Shown here piece by piece: positions 1-4,521 of a stretch of 5,390 bases of DNA. A model generated the notes under the pieces. It saw nothing but the letters and a program-made list of their open reading frames with translations. It had not been told where the DNA came from and searched no databases. Within the stretch, counting starts at the first letter, position 1. Every line of letters starts with the position of its first letter. Source of the stretch: Nitrospirota bacterium (lineage in GTDB: Bacteria > Nitrospirota > CAKKRA01 > 9FT-COMBO-42-15); contig JACRON010000008.1 of assembly GCA_016214425.1 (NCBI GenBank), positions 1 to 5,390 of the forward strand, read 5' to 3'. The translations under genes and the position numbers were made by a program.

Positions 1-1
1 G

Positions 2-151
2 GAGTATAACAATGTTCCATGCCTGAACATGGCCTATGACGGACAGAAGGATACAAACAGCACAACAAGGCTTGAGGCATTCATGCACCAGACGCACCAC
101 TATATGCTCCAGCAGAAGCAGGCTGGCGGAAATGGGCATGATAGTAAGTAA
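2..151 (+). CDS. 3' end of probable acyl-CoA dehydratase activase-type protein (partial)
   Basis: An open frame enters from the left edge and ends at TAA 149-151, leaving 49 residues. The piece reads NVPCLNMAYDGQKDTN followed by STTRLEAFMHQTHHYML. From memory this resembles the extreme C-terminus of large activase/dehydratase proteins of the BadF/HgdC-related group, which often end with a 'Y/DG..tN..TRLEAFmhQ' pattern. Those proteins carry an ATPase-type activase domain and Fe-S cluster binding regions, and the family activates radical 2-hydroxyacyl-CoA dehydratases. None of the catalytic parts lie inside this window, so the call rests on one short conserved patch. The tail is polar and Gln/Gly rich, with no membrane segment. 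A clear intrinsic terminator follows 29 nt after the stop, so this gene belongs to a transcription unit separate from the K+ genes downstream. Confidence 0.5.
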   Translation, partial: EYNNVPCLNMAYDGQKDTNSTTRLEAFMHQTHHYMLQQKQAGGNGHDSK

Positions 152-179
152 TATTTATTTTAATCATTAGTTTAAAAAA

Positions 180-207
180 GGGGCAACATAAAGTTGTCCC
201 TATTTTT
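180..207 (+). terminator. Rho-independent terminator after the left-edge gene
   Basis: The stem GGGGCAAC (180-187) pairs with GTTGTCCC (193-200) over 8 bp with one G-U pair, around the loop ATAAA. It is followed by TATTTTT (201-207). An A-run at 174-179 precedes the stem and could pair with the U-tract, so some activity in the reverse direction is also possible. Its place just after the TAA at 149-151 fits the end of that transcription unit. Confidence 0.85.
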
Positions 208-227
208 GTTTGTGTGTTTTATAAATA

Positions 228-263
228 CCCCTCACCCTAACCCTCTCCCGCAAGGGGAGAGGG
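228..263. repeat. GC-rich palindromic (REP-like) repeat ahead of the K+ uptake gene
   Basis: This unit begins CCCCTCACCCTAACC and contains a perfect 9-bp hairpin, CCCTCTCCC (241-249) with GGGAGAGGG (255-263), around the loop GCAAG. From memory, the same 'CCCTCACCCTAACCCTCTCCC'-style unit is scattered through intergenic regions of many unrelated bacterial genomes and behaves like a REP/BIME-type repeat. Its strongly C-rich then G-rich composition contrasts with the AT-rich sequence around it. A weak TATAAA (220-225) lies just upstream, but no convincing -35 box accompanies it, so I did not call a promoter. RNA from here would form a stable hairpin about 10-20 nt ahead of the ribosome binding site of the next gene. 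Confidence 0.8.
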
Positions 264-274
264 AAAATATTTTT

Positions 275-287
275 GGAGGGGATAATG
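275..287 (+). promoter_or_regulatory. Ribosome binding site that decides the trkH start
   Basis: GGAGG at 275-279 sits 5 nt before ATG 285, which is good Shine-Dalgarno spacing and favours ATG 285. TTG 273 would have to use the right arm of the palindromic repeat as its SD. GTG 294 lies 14 nt beyond GGAGG, and the internal ATG 336 has no SD. The G-rich stretch from 275 to 302 may itself be repeat-derived, so the start is not certain. Confidence 0.5.
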
Positions 288-1364
288 GGGAGGGTGGAGG
301 GTAAGTGTAAAAAACCAATTGTGTTAGTAAAGCCTATGGGTGTCAATTACAACGAAAAATATAAAAAATATATAATAGGGATGAACAGTTTTATGTTCCT
401 TGTGACGCTTGCCATACTGTCATCCCTGATTATAGAATATGGCTTTATTGTCCCCCAGAGGATTAAGAATCTAATATTCTATTTTGACCTCTTTGTCCTC
501 TTCTCTTTTATCCTTGAGAATACACTCAAATTTTTCATAGCCACAGAAAAGCTCCTTTTTATCAGAAGACACTGGCCTGATTGGGCATGGATGGGATTTC
601 TCCTTTTCTATCTTGTAAGCCTCTTTATTGAATTATTCTTCTTCCCGGAATTCCCGCCTCTGCTGGACATCCTCCTTATGACAAAGATATATATCCTTTT
701 TTCAAGGTTGTATCTTGTGTTCAAATTTCTTCTTGAGCGAAGGACAGTAAAAGGATTCTTTGTAAACCTTAATATAAAGCCTGCGCAGACACTGGCATAT
801 TCATATATTGCAGCCATACTGGTGGGTACAATATTGCTAATGCTTCCCGCAGCAACTTCAGGCGGCAAGGGCATAAGATTTATAGACGCCCTATTCACAA
901 TTACATCTGCAACTGCTGTTACAGGCCTTACAGTTGTTGATACAGGCGCATATTTTACAGCCTTTGGCCAGATAATAATATTAATTTTTATCCAGCTCGG
1001 CGGACTTGGCATAATGACCTTCTCTGCCTTTTTTGCAACCATATTCGGCAGGGGCTTTGGAATAAGGGACAGGATGGTTATGCAGGATGTGCTTGACTTT
1101 ACAGGCATGGGCGAGATTATGGATCTGATTAAAAGGATATTTAATCTTACGATTGCAATAGAGCTGACAGGCGCATTTATACTCTTTCTTAGATTCTATG
1201 CAGAGGGCAAGGGGATATCATGGTCAGCATATAATGCTCTGTTTCATTCAGTCTCTGCCTTTTGCAATGCAGGCTTCTCGTTGTTCTCAAACAACCTTGA
1301 AGGATACAAGGGCGATATTGTTGTAAATCTTGTTATAACCACGTTAATGTGTCGCTGTTCCTGA
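285..1364 (+). CDS. trkH: TrkH/KtrB-family K+ uptake membrane subunit, N-terminal part (frame broken)
   Basis: Numbered from ATG 285, this gives 359 residues before a premature stop. Residues about 30-153 form four hydrophobic segments (about 30-56, 63-85, 100-120, 130-153) that look like a voltage-sensor-like bundle placed before the TrkH core. The core begins near residue 169. P-loop 1 is SATAVTGL (208-215), followed by the M2 helix with QLGGLGIM (237-244). P-loop 2 is HSVSAFCNAGFS (321-332). In the Trk/Ktr/HKT superfamily four M1-P-M2 repeats make one K+ pore, and the Gly of each P-loop builds the filter. Here M2 of repeat 2 starts (NLVITTL) but the expected 'LGGxGF' continuation is absent: the frame runs into MCRCS and a stop at 1362-1364. 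The rest of the protein resumes in another frame from about 1349. Either the gene is disrupted or the assembly is wrong here. The family call is firm; whether it functions is doubtful. Confidence 0.88.
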   Translation: MGRVEGKCKKPIVLVKPMGVNYNEKYKKYIIGMNSFMFLVTLAILSSLIIEYGFIVPQRIKNLIFYFDLFVLFSFILENTLKFFIATEKLLFIRRHWPDWAWMGFLLFYLVSLFIELFFFPEFPPLLDILLMTKIYILFSRLYLVFKFLLERRTVKGFFVNLNIKPAQTLAYSYIAAILVGTILLMLPAATSGGKGIRFIDALFTITSATAVTGLTVVDTGAYFTAFGQIIILIFIQLGGLGIMTFSAFFATIFGRGFGIRDRMVMQDVLDFTGMGEIMDLIKRIFNLTIAIELTGAFILFLRFYAEGKGISWSAYNALFHSVSAFCNAGFSLFSNNLEGYKGDIVVNLVITTLMCRCS

Positions 1365-1984
1365 TTATTGTTGGCGCAGTAATGATATTTGTTTCAGAGT
1401 TTAAAGGGCAATTACAGAATCTTCCATGGCATGAAAAGATACTTGCATCCTATTTCCAGTCTGTTACAACACGGACAGCCGGCTTTAATACAATTAACAT
1501 GGAAGCTCTTTCAAATGGCAGCCTGTTTGTTATGGTAATCCTGATGTTTATCGGCGCATCTCCCGGCAGCACAGGCGGCGGCATCAAGACTACTACTGCA
1601 GCAATCCTCTTTTCTGCTGCGCGGTCATGGCTTTCAGGAAAGGATGTGCCGGAACTCTTTGAGCGAAGCATTCCGCGGGATGCGGTGCAGAAGTCTTTTG
1701 CCCTGTTATTTATAGCACAGGCTGCTGTTGCTGTTGTTGTCTTTCTCTTGTTTATTACAGAGAAGTCGCCGTTTATAAATATATTGTTTGAGGTGGTATC
1801 TGCCTTTGGCACAGTCGGTCTTAGCACAGGCATTACGCCTCATCTGTCAGATACAGGAAAACTATTGATTGCCCTTATGATGTACATGGGGAGGATAGGT
1901 CCTCTGACATTAGCGCTTTTAGTTGGGCAAAAGGTTGTTAAAAGGTATTATTATTATCCAGAGGAAAGGGTGATGATAGGGTAG
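1349..1984 (+). CDS. trkH: TrkH/KtrB-family K+ uptake membrane subunit, C-terminal part (continuation in shifted frame)
   Basis: This 211-residue frame holds the second half of the pore protein. It opens inside the M1 helix of repeat 3 (SLFLIIVGAVMIF, residues 2-14). P-loop 3 is SVTTRTAGFNT (38-48), then the highly conserved FIGASPGSTGGGIKTTT (67-83) in the M2/loop of repeat 3. P-loop 4 is VSAFGTVGLSTG (150-161), and a last helix with YMGRIGPLTLALL (179-191) ends the protein. All filter glycines expected for repeats 3 and 4 are present and there is no other lesion. The frame overlaps the N-terminal part by 16 nt. GTG 1349 has no Shine-Dalgarno sequence and ATG 1382 would cut into the helix, so I do not think it is a separate gene. 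Read it as the remainder of one trkH gene after a deletion plus frame change. Its normal partner is the RCK subunit encoded at 2130-2783. Confidence 0.85.
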   Translation: MSLFLIIVGAVMIFVSEFKGQLQNLPWHEKILASYFQSVTTRTAGFNTINMEALSNGSLFVMVILMFIGASPGSTGGGIKTTTAAILFSAARSWLSGKDVPELFERSIPRDAVQKSFALLFIAQAAVAVVVFLLFITEKSPFINILFEVVSAFGTVGLSTGITPHLSDTGKLLIALMMYMGRIGPLTLALLVGQKVVKRYYYYPEERVMIG

Positions 1985-2117
1985 ACAACATTCTACGAAT
2001 GTTGAATTGTAAATTGAAGATTTCAAAATGAAAAACGCAAAATAAAAGAAAAATCAAATCTGGTTTCAATTTACAATTTCAAATTTTCAATTTTCATTTT
2101 ACAATGAAGCGAAGCGA
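1985..2117. repeat. Inverted-repeat-rich AT spacer between the K+ pore and gating genes
   Basis: Two structures fill the gap. Directly after the stop is a perfect 8-bp hairpin, CAACATTC (1986-1993) with GAATGTTG (1997-2004), around TAC and without a U-tract. Next comes a perfect 14-bp inverted repeat, AATTGTAAATTGAA (2005-2018) with TTCAATTTACAATT (2065-2078), separated by 46 nt. The right arm is partly repeated at 2079-2105 (TTTTCAATTTTCATTTTACAAT), giving a second possible pairing. The segment ends with a GAAGC GAAGC duplication (2106-2115). It resembles the degenerate AT-rich repeats seen between genes in many environmental bacterial genomes. I see no clear promoter in it. Confidence 0.65.
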
Positions 2118-2129
2118 CAGGGGGGCTAT

Positions 2130-2783
2130 ATGAAACAGTTTGCAGTTCTTGGTCTCGGCAGATTCGGATTAAAGGTTGCAAGAACATTGGCAGAAAAGGG
2201 ATGCGATATACTGGCAATTGACACTGAAAAGGACAAAATTGACGCTGTAAGGGATTTTGTTAGCCATGCCATTCAGATTACATCAAACACAGAAGAGGTT
2301 TATAAGGCAATAGGCGTGGATAAGGTGGATGTGGCGATTGTAGGGATTGGCGCAGCAAATGTTGAGGCGAGCATACTCGTTACTGCATTATTGAGAAAGG
2401 TTGGTGTAAGAGAGATTATAGCAAGGGCAGTAAGCGAGCTTCACGGCGAAATACTCAGGCTTGTAGGCGCAACAAAGGTTGTGTATCCTGAGGATGAAAT
2501 GGGCTACCGCGTTGCTGCAGGCCTTGTAATGCCGAGGCTGATTGACCATATTGAATTGAAAGAGGGCTATGGTCTTGCACAGGTGAAATGTCCGGCAGAA
2601 TTTATTAATAAGATGTTAAAAGGTCTAAATCTGAGAACAAAATTTAATGTAAATCTTCTGGCAGTAAAAAAGTCAGATGGCACAGTTGATATACCTGAGC
2701 CTGATTATAGATTCGGCGAAGGAGATCTCCTTATAATGATTGGAAGGGATGAGGACTTAGAAAAGCTTGCTGAAGAGGAGTAG
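2130..2783 (+). CDS. ktrA: TrkA/KtrA-family K+ uptake regulatory (RCK) subunit
   Basis: This is a 217-residue soluble cytoplasmic protein with one RCK_N plus one RCK_C domain. That is the KtrA layout; the longer Trk-type TrkA is a tandem duplication about twice this size. The Rossmann nucleotide-binding motif GLGRFG is at residues 8-13 (Gly 8, 10, 13), with the acidic residue ending strand 2 at Asp31, which in the family contacts the adenosine ribose. The hinge region has VVYPEDEMGYRVA (117-129), and the C-terminal RCK_C domain runs from about 135 to 217 (IELKEGYGLAQV, then FGEGDLLIMIG). In the family, eight such subunits form a ring that gates the TrkH/KtrB dimer on ATP/ADP or NAD(H) binding. 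The start ATG 2130 follows a G-rich AGGGGGG (2119-2125). It lies 145 nt after the pore gene and abuts the next gene, so the three or four genes are probably one operon. The sequence is intact even though its partner gene appears broken. Confidence 0.93.
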   Translation: MKQFAVLGLGRFGLKVARTLAEKGCDILAIDTEKDKIDAVRDFVSHAIQITSNTEEVYKAIGVDKVDVAIVGIGAANVEASILVTALLRKVGVREIIARAVSELHGEILRLVGATKVVYPEDEMGYRVAAGLVMPRLIDHIELKEGYGLAQVKCPAEFINKMLKGLNLRTKFNVNLLAVKKSDGTVDIPEPDYRFGEGDLLIMIGRDEDLEKLAEEE

Positions 2784-3503
2784 ATGGCAGATATCTTTTC
2801 AGGATTGAACATCAGCTTCAATCTTTTCTCTGGCAGATTGGCAATAATTTCTGTTATTATAATTGCTGTTGGATTTTTAATAATCCTTCTGCTTTTTATA
2901 AATTGCATTACTGCAAGGAGGAGCGGGGGTCAGGGCATTGGCTTAATCCAGAAGATTTTTATTCTGCTCATCTCTCTGCTCTTTATTACAACAGGCTCTG
3001 CTATGCTGATGGCAGCAATGCACCTTCAGGCATACAAGGCATTCACGCATAAAGAGATGGTGGGGATTATAGATGCAAGGAAGACAAAGGGGTTGGATTA
3101 TGACATATTTCTCAGATTTACGCCTGTTGAAAAAGGTATAAAGGCCGAAGACAAGATATACAAGATAAAGGGAGACCAGTGGGCAATCGGAGGGGATATA
3201 TTAAAATTTGAGGACTGGCTGAATTTTATTGGCATACACACAGGATATAAGACAACAAGAATACACGGCAGATACTTAAAGGCAGCAGATGAGAATATAA
3301 AAGCTCACACTGCCTATGATATCAATGGAGGGACCGATGCTATATGGCTATATTTATATGAGAACAGCAGCAGTTTTCCCTTTGTAAAGGCGGTTTATGG
3401 AAACAGTGTTTATGCATTTCCGTCTGATAATGATATTTACGGCGTATATGTTACTACATCTGGATATTCTATAGAAAAGATGAAGGATATGAAAGGAGAT
3501 TAA
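2784..3503 (+). CDS. Conserved two-TM membrane protein of unknown function, coupled to ktrA
   Basis: This is a 239-residue protein. TM1 spans about residues 18-41 and TM2 about 55-79, separated by a short positively charged loop (ARRSGGQG). By the positive-inside rule the loop is cytoplasmic, so the N-terminus and the soluble domain (about 85-239) should face the periplasm. The soluble domain has motifs KIKGDQWAIGGDILKF (127-142), TTRIHGRYL (157-165) and PFVKAVYGNSVYAFP (199-213). From memory this pattern (GDQW..ILKW, SGRY, AVYGS) matches a widespread proteobacterial family often auto-labelled 'cation/multidrug efflux pump'. That label has no support here: with only two TM helices it is not a transporter of a known class. 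ATG 2784 follows the ktrA stop with no gap and uses GAGGAG (2775-2780) inside ktrA, which implies translational coupling. A role beside K+ uptake is possible but only inferred from position. Confidence 0.75.
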   Translation: MADIFSGLNISFNLFSGRLAIISVIIIAVGFLIILLLFINCITARRSGGQGIGLIQKIFILLISLLFITTGSAMLMAAMHLQAYKAFTHKEMVGIIDARKTKGLDYDIFLRFTPVEKGIKAEDKIYKIKGDQWAIGGDILKFEDWLNFIGIHTGYKTTRIHGRYLKAADENIKAHTAYDINGGTDAIWLYLYENSSSFPFVKAVYGNSVYAFPSDNDIYGVYVTTSGYSIEKMKDMKGD

Positions 3504-3507
3504 TGAA

Positions 3508-4095
3508 ATGGCTGTTGATGAAAAACAGTTGTGCATTATCTGTGCATGGCGCGGGAACTGCAGCAAAAAATTCAGCGGAGGCGAAGTCCTTCACTGCATT
3601 GACTTTGTAAGGGATGTATCTTTAAAGCCGCCGCAAGAGATAAAAAAGGTAAACATACTTCTTAGCGGAAGGCCAGGGGTTGGAAAGACAACGCTTGTTC
3701 TGAAATTAGCAACAGAAATAATATCACAGCTCCGCTTAAGGCCCGGCGGGTTTTATACGCATGAAACAAAAGAGGGTTTTTTCAGAAGCGGCTTTAAGAT
3801 ATTTTCCTTTGACGGCAAAGAAGGTGTGCTTGCAGATACGAAGCTTGACAGCCCCCACAAGGTTGGCAAATATGGCGTTGATGTGAAGGCATTGGAAGAG
3901 ATCGGCGTTTCCTCTATTGAGTCAGCAATTGCTGATAAAGAAAAAGATGTGATTATTATTGATGAGATTGGCAAGATGGAGACCCTTTCCGAGAGGTTTA
4001 AGGAGGCTGTTTTGAATGCCCTTGCCTCGCCAAAGATTGTTGTTGCGACAATACAGCATGAGGGAAACGGATATATATTCCAGATGGCTGATTAA
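3508..4095 (+). CDS. THEP1-like P-loop nucleoside-triphosphatase with N-terminal four-Cys region; C-terminus short
   Basis: This 195-residue protein has two parts. Residues 1-40 carry C9-x2-C12-x5-C18-x11-C30 within CIICAWRGNC and HCIDFVRDVSL, a possible metal-binding leader that I recall from deltaproteobacterial-type proteins. Residues 47-195 are a THEP1/DUF265 NTPase: Walker A GRPGVGKTT (54-62), GGFYTHE (80-86) and Walker B VIIIDEIGKME (148-158). The family hydrolyses ATP, GTP and other NTPs slowly; its biological role is unsettled, with nucleotide or RNA processing proposed. After VVATIQ (178-183) the protein stops at FQMAD. Family members usually continue for some 30 more residues, including an 'NRD' motif, so the C-terminus looks clipped. 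The stop coincides with the start of the palindromic element at 4095. ATG 3508 is preceded by AAGGAG (3493-3498) with 9-nt spacing, 4 nt after the previous stop, consistent with an operon. Confidence 0.85.
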   Translation: MAVDEKQLCIICAWRGNCSKKFSGGEVLHCIDFVRDVSLKPPQEIKKVNILLSGRPGVGKTTLVLKLATEIISQLRLRPGGFYTHETKEGFFRSGFKIFSFDGKEGVLADTKLDSPHKVGKYGVDVKALEEIGVSSIESAIADKEKDVIIIDEIGKMETLSERFKEAVLNALASPKIVVATIQHEGNGYIFQMAD

Positions 4096-4235
4096 GAGAT
4101 TGTTGAAAAACTTAACAATCTCTGATTACACAGATAAAAGATCAGATCACACAGATTAAAACTCCTTGAAATATCTGTGTAATCATTTTCTCTAATCTGT
4201 GTAATCAAGGCTGTTGATGACTTTTTCAGCAGCCT
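4095..4235. repeat. Composite palindromic element with two end hairpins and a nested 13-mer array
   Basis: The left hairpin is AGAGATTGTT (4095-4104) with AACAATCTCT (4114-4123), a perfect 10 bp. The right hairpin is AGGCTGTTGA (4208-4217) with TCAGCAGCCT (4226-4235), 10 bp with one G-U. The left unit reads TGTTGAAAAA (4101-4110) and the reverse complement of the right unit reads TGCTGAAAAA (4222-4231), so the ends are related in inverted orientation. Between them are four copies of one motif: GATTACACAGAT (4124-4135), GATCACACAGATT (4145-4157), ATCTGTGTAATC (4173-4184) and AATCTGTGTAATC (4194-4206). The first two are inverted relative to the last two, spaced 21-22 nt within each pair. No transposase is present. 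Similar 'AATCTGTGTAATC' and 'GACTTTTTCAGCAGCCT' strings occur as dispersed repeats in environmental genomes, by memory. It could also act as a weak transcription stop for the upstream operon, although neither hairpin has a proper U-tract. Confidence 0.75.
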
Positions 4236-4264
4236 ATAAAGGCTTAACACACCGCAAAAATCTG

Positions 4265-4294
4265 TTGACAAGAAAGGGCGCTGTTGGTTATTAT
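4265..4294 (+). promoter_or_regulatory. Sigma70-type promoter of the tRNA-Leu gene
   Basis: A consensus -35 box, TTGACA, is at 4265-4270. After an 18-nt spacer comes TATTAT at 4289-4294, which matches 5 of 6 bases of TATAAT. This places the likely transcription start near 4301, a few bases before the mature tRNA 5' end at 4306, which is the usual arrangement for a stand-alone tRNA gene. Confidence 0.75.
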
Positions 4295-4305
4295 AACACC
4301 GATGT

Positions 4306-4390
4306 GCCGAAGTGGTGGAATTGGTAGACACGCACGTTTGAGGGGCGTGTGGGGAAACCCATGTGGGTTCGAGTCCCACCTTCGGCACCA
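4306..4390 (+). tRNA. tRNA-Leu (anticodon GAG)
   Basis: This is a complete 85-nt class II tRNA. The acceptor stem GCCGAAG (4306-4312) pairs perfectly with CTTCGGC (4380-4386), followed by discriminator A and an encoded CCA (4388-4390). The D-arm has the Leu-typical GTGGAATTGGTAGACAC. The anticodon stem is CACGT (4333-4337) with GCGTG (4345-4349), around the loop TTGAGGG with anticodon GAG at 4340-4342, which reads CUC and CUU. The long variable arm is TGGG-GAAA-CCCA (4350-4361). The T-arm is GTGGG-TTCGAGT-CCCAC (4363-4379). The long variable arm and A discriminator confirm leucine. It has its own promoter upstream. No integrase gene or attachment-site duplication of the tRNA 3' end is seen in the window. 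Confidence 0.97.
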
Positions 4391-4521
4391 TAATTAAAAC
4401 CTGCCAAAGACTATCCCAGCCTGATAGACTTAATATATTGCTTTTTTGTAAAAACAATTTTGTATTTTGGTCATTTGGATTTGTTTAGGATTTAGAAATT
4501 AGAATTTATTTTAGAGATAAT
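4391..4521. other. AT-rich spacer between tRNA-Leu and argB, with degenerate repeats
   Basis: No gene fits in these 131 nt. A short stem, CTATC (4411-4415) with GATAG (4423-4427), is followed only at 4441-4447 by a CTTTTTT run, so it is at best a poor terminator. ATTGCTTTTTTG (4437-4448) can fold back on TAAAAACAAT (4449-4458) with one bulge and may help end tRNA transcription. From about 4476 to 4516 the sequence is a run of loosely repeated units (GGATTTGTTTA, GGATTTAGAA, ATTAGAATTT, ATTTTAGAG). TTGGAT (4475-4480) and TAGAAT (4500-4505) with 19-nt spacing could be a weak argB promoter, but the match is poor. Confidence 0.45.

Noticed and set aside
608..1108. Minus-strand open frame of 166 codons opposite the K+ pore gene
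   Set aside because: The sense strand carries clear TrkH P-loops and helices here. The antisense product has no recognisable motif and is a shadow frame.
1450..1833. Minus-strand open frame of 127 codons opposite the C-terminal part of trkH
   Set aside because: It is a shadow of the conserved GASPGSTGGGIKTTT region and has no features of its own.
1985..2129. Spacer before ktrA considered as a c-di-AMP (ydaO/kimA-type) riboswitch
   Set aside because: It is too AT-rich and short and lacks the conserved GC-rich helices of that class. The visible pairing is simple inverted repeats.
3503..3610. Alternative frame from ATG 3503 giving a 35-residue peptide overlapping the NTPase start
   Set aside because: The NTPase frame from ATG 3508 has proper Shine-Dalgarno spacing and conserved motifs. 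The other frame is out of register and featureless.
4124..4206. Four 13-nt motif copies considered as a CRISPR array
   Set aside because: The copies are too short, sit in opposing orientations, have 8-15-nt gaps and no cas genes. They form nested palindromes, not direct repeats with spacers.
4370..4390. tRNA-Leu 3' end considered as an integration attachment site
   Set aside because: No second copy of the tRNA 3' end, integrase or phage/island gene is present in the window; argB follows directly.
4092..4457. Minus-strand open frame of 121 codons over the tRNA region
   Set aside because: Its middle (VGLEPTWVSPHAPQTCVS) is the well-known spurious translation of the antisense strand of tRNA-Leu, and its end runs through the palindromic element. 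It is not a gene.
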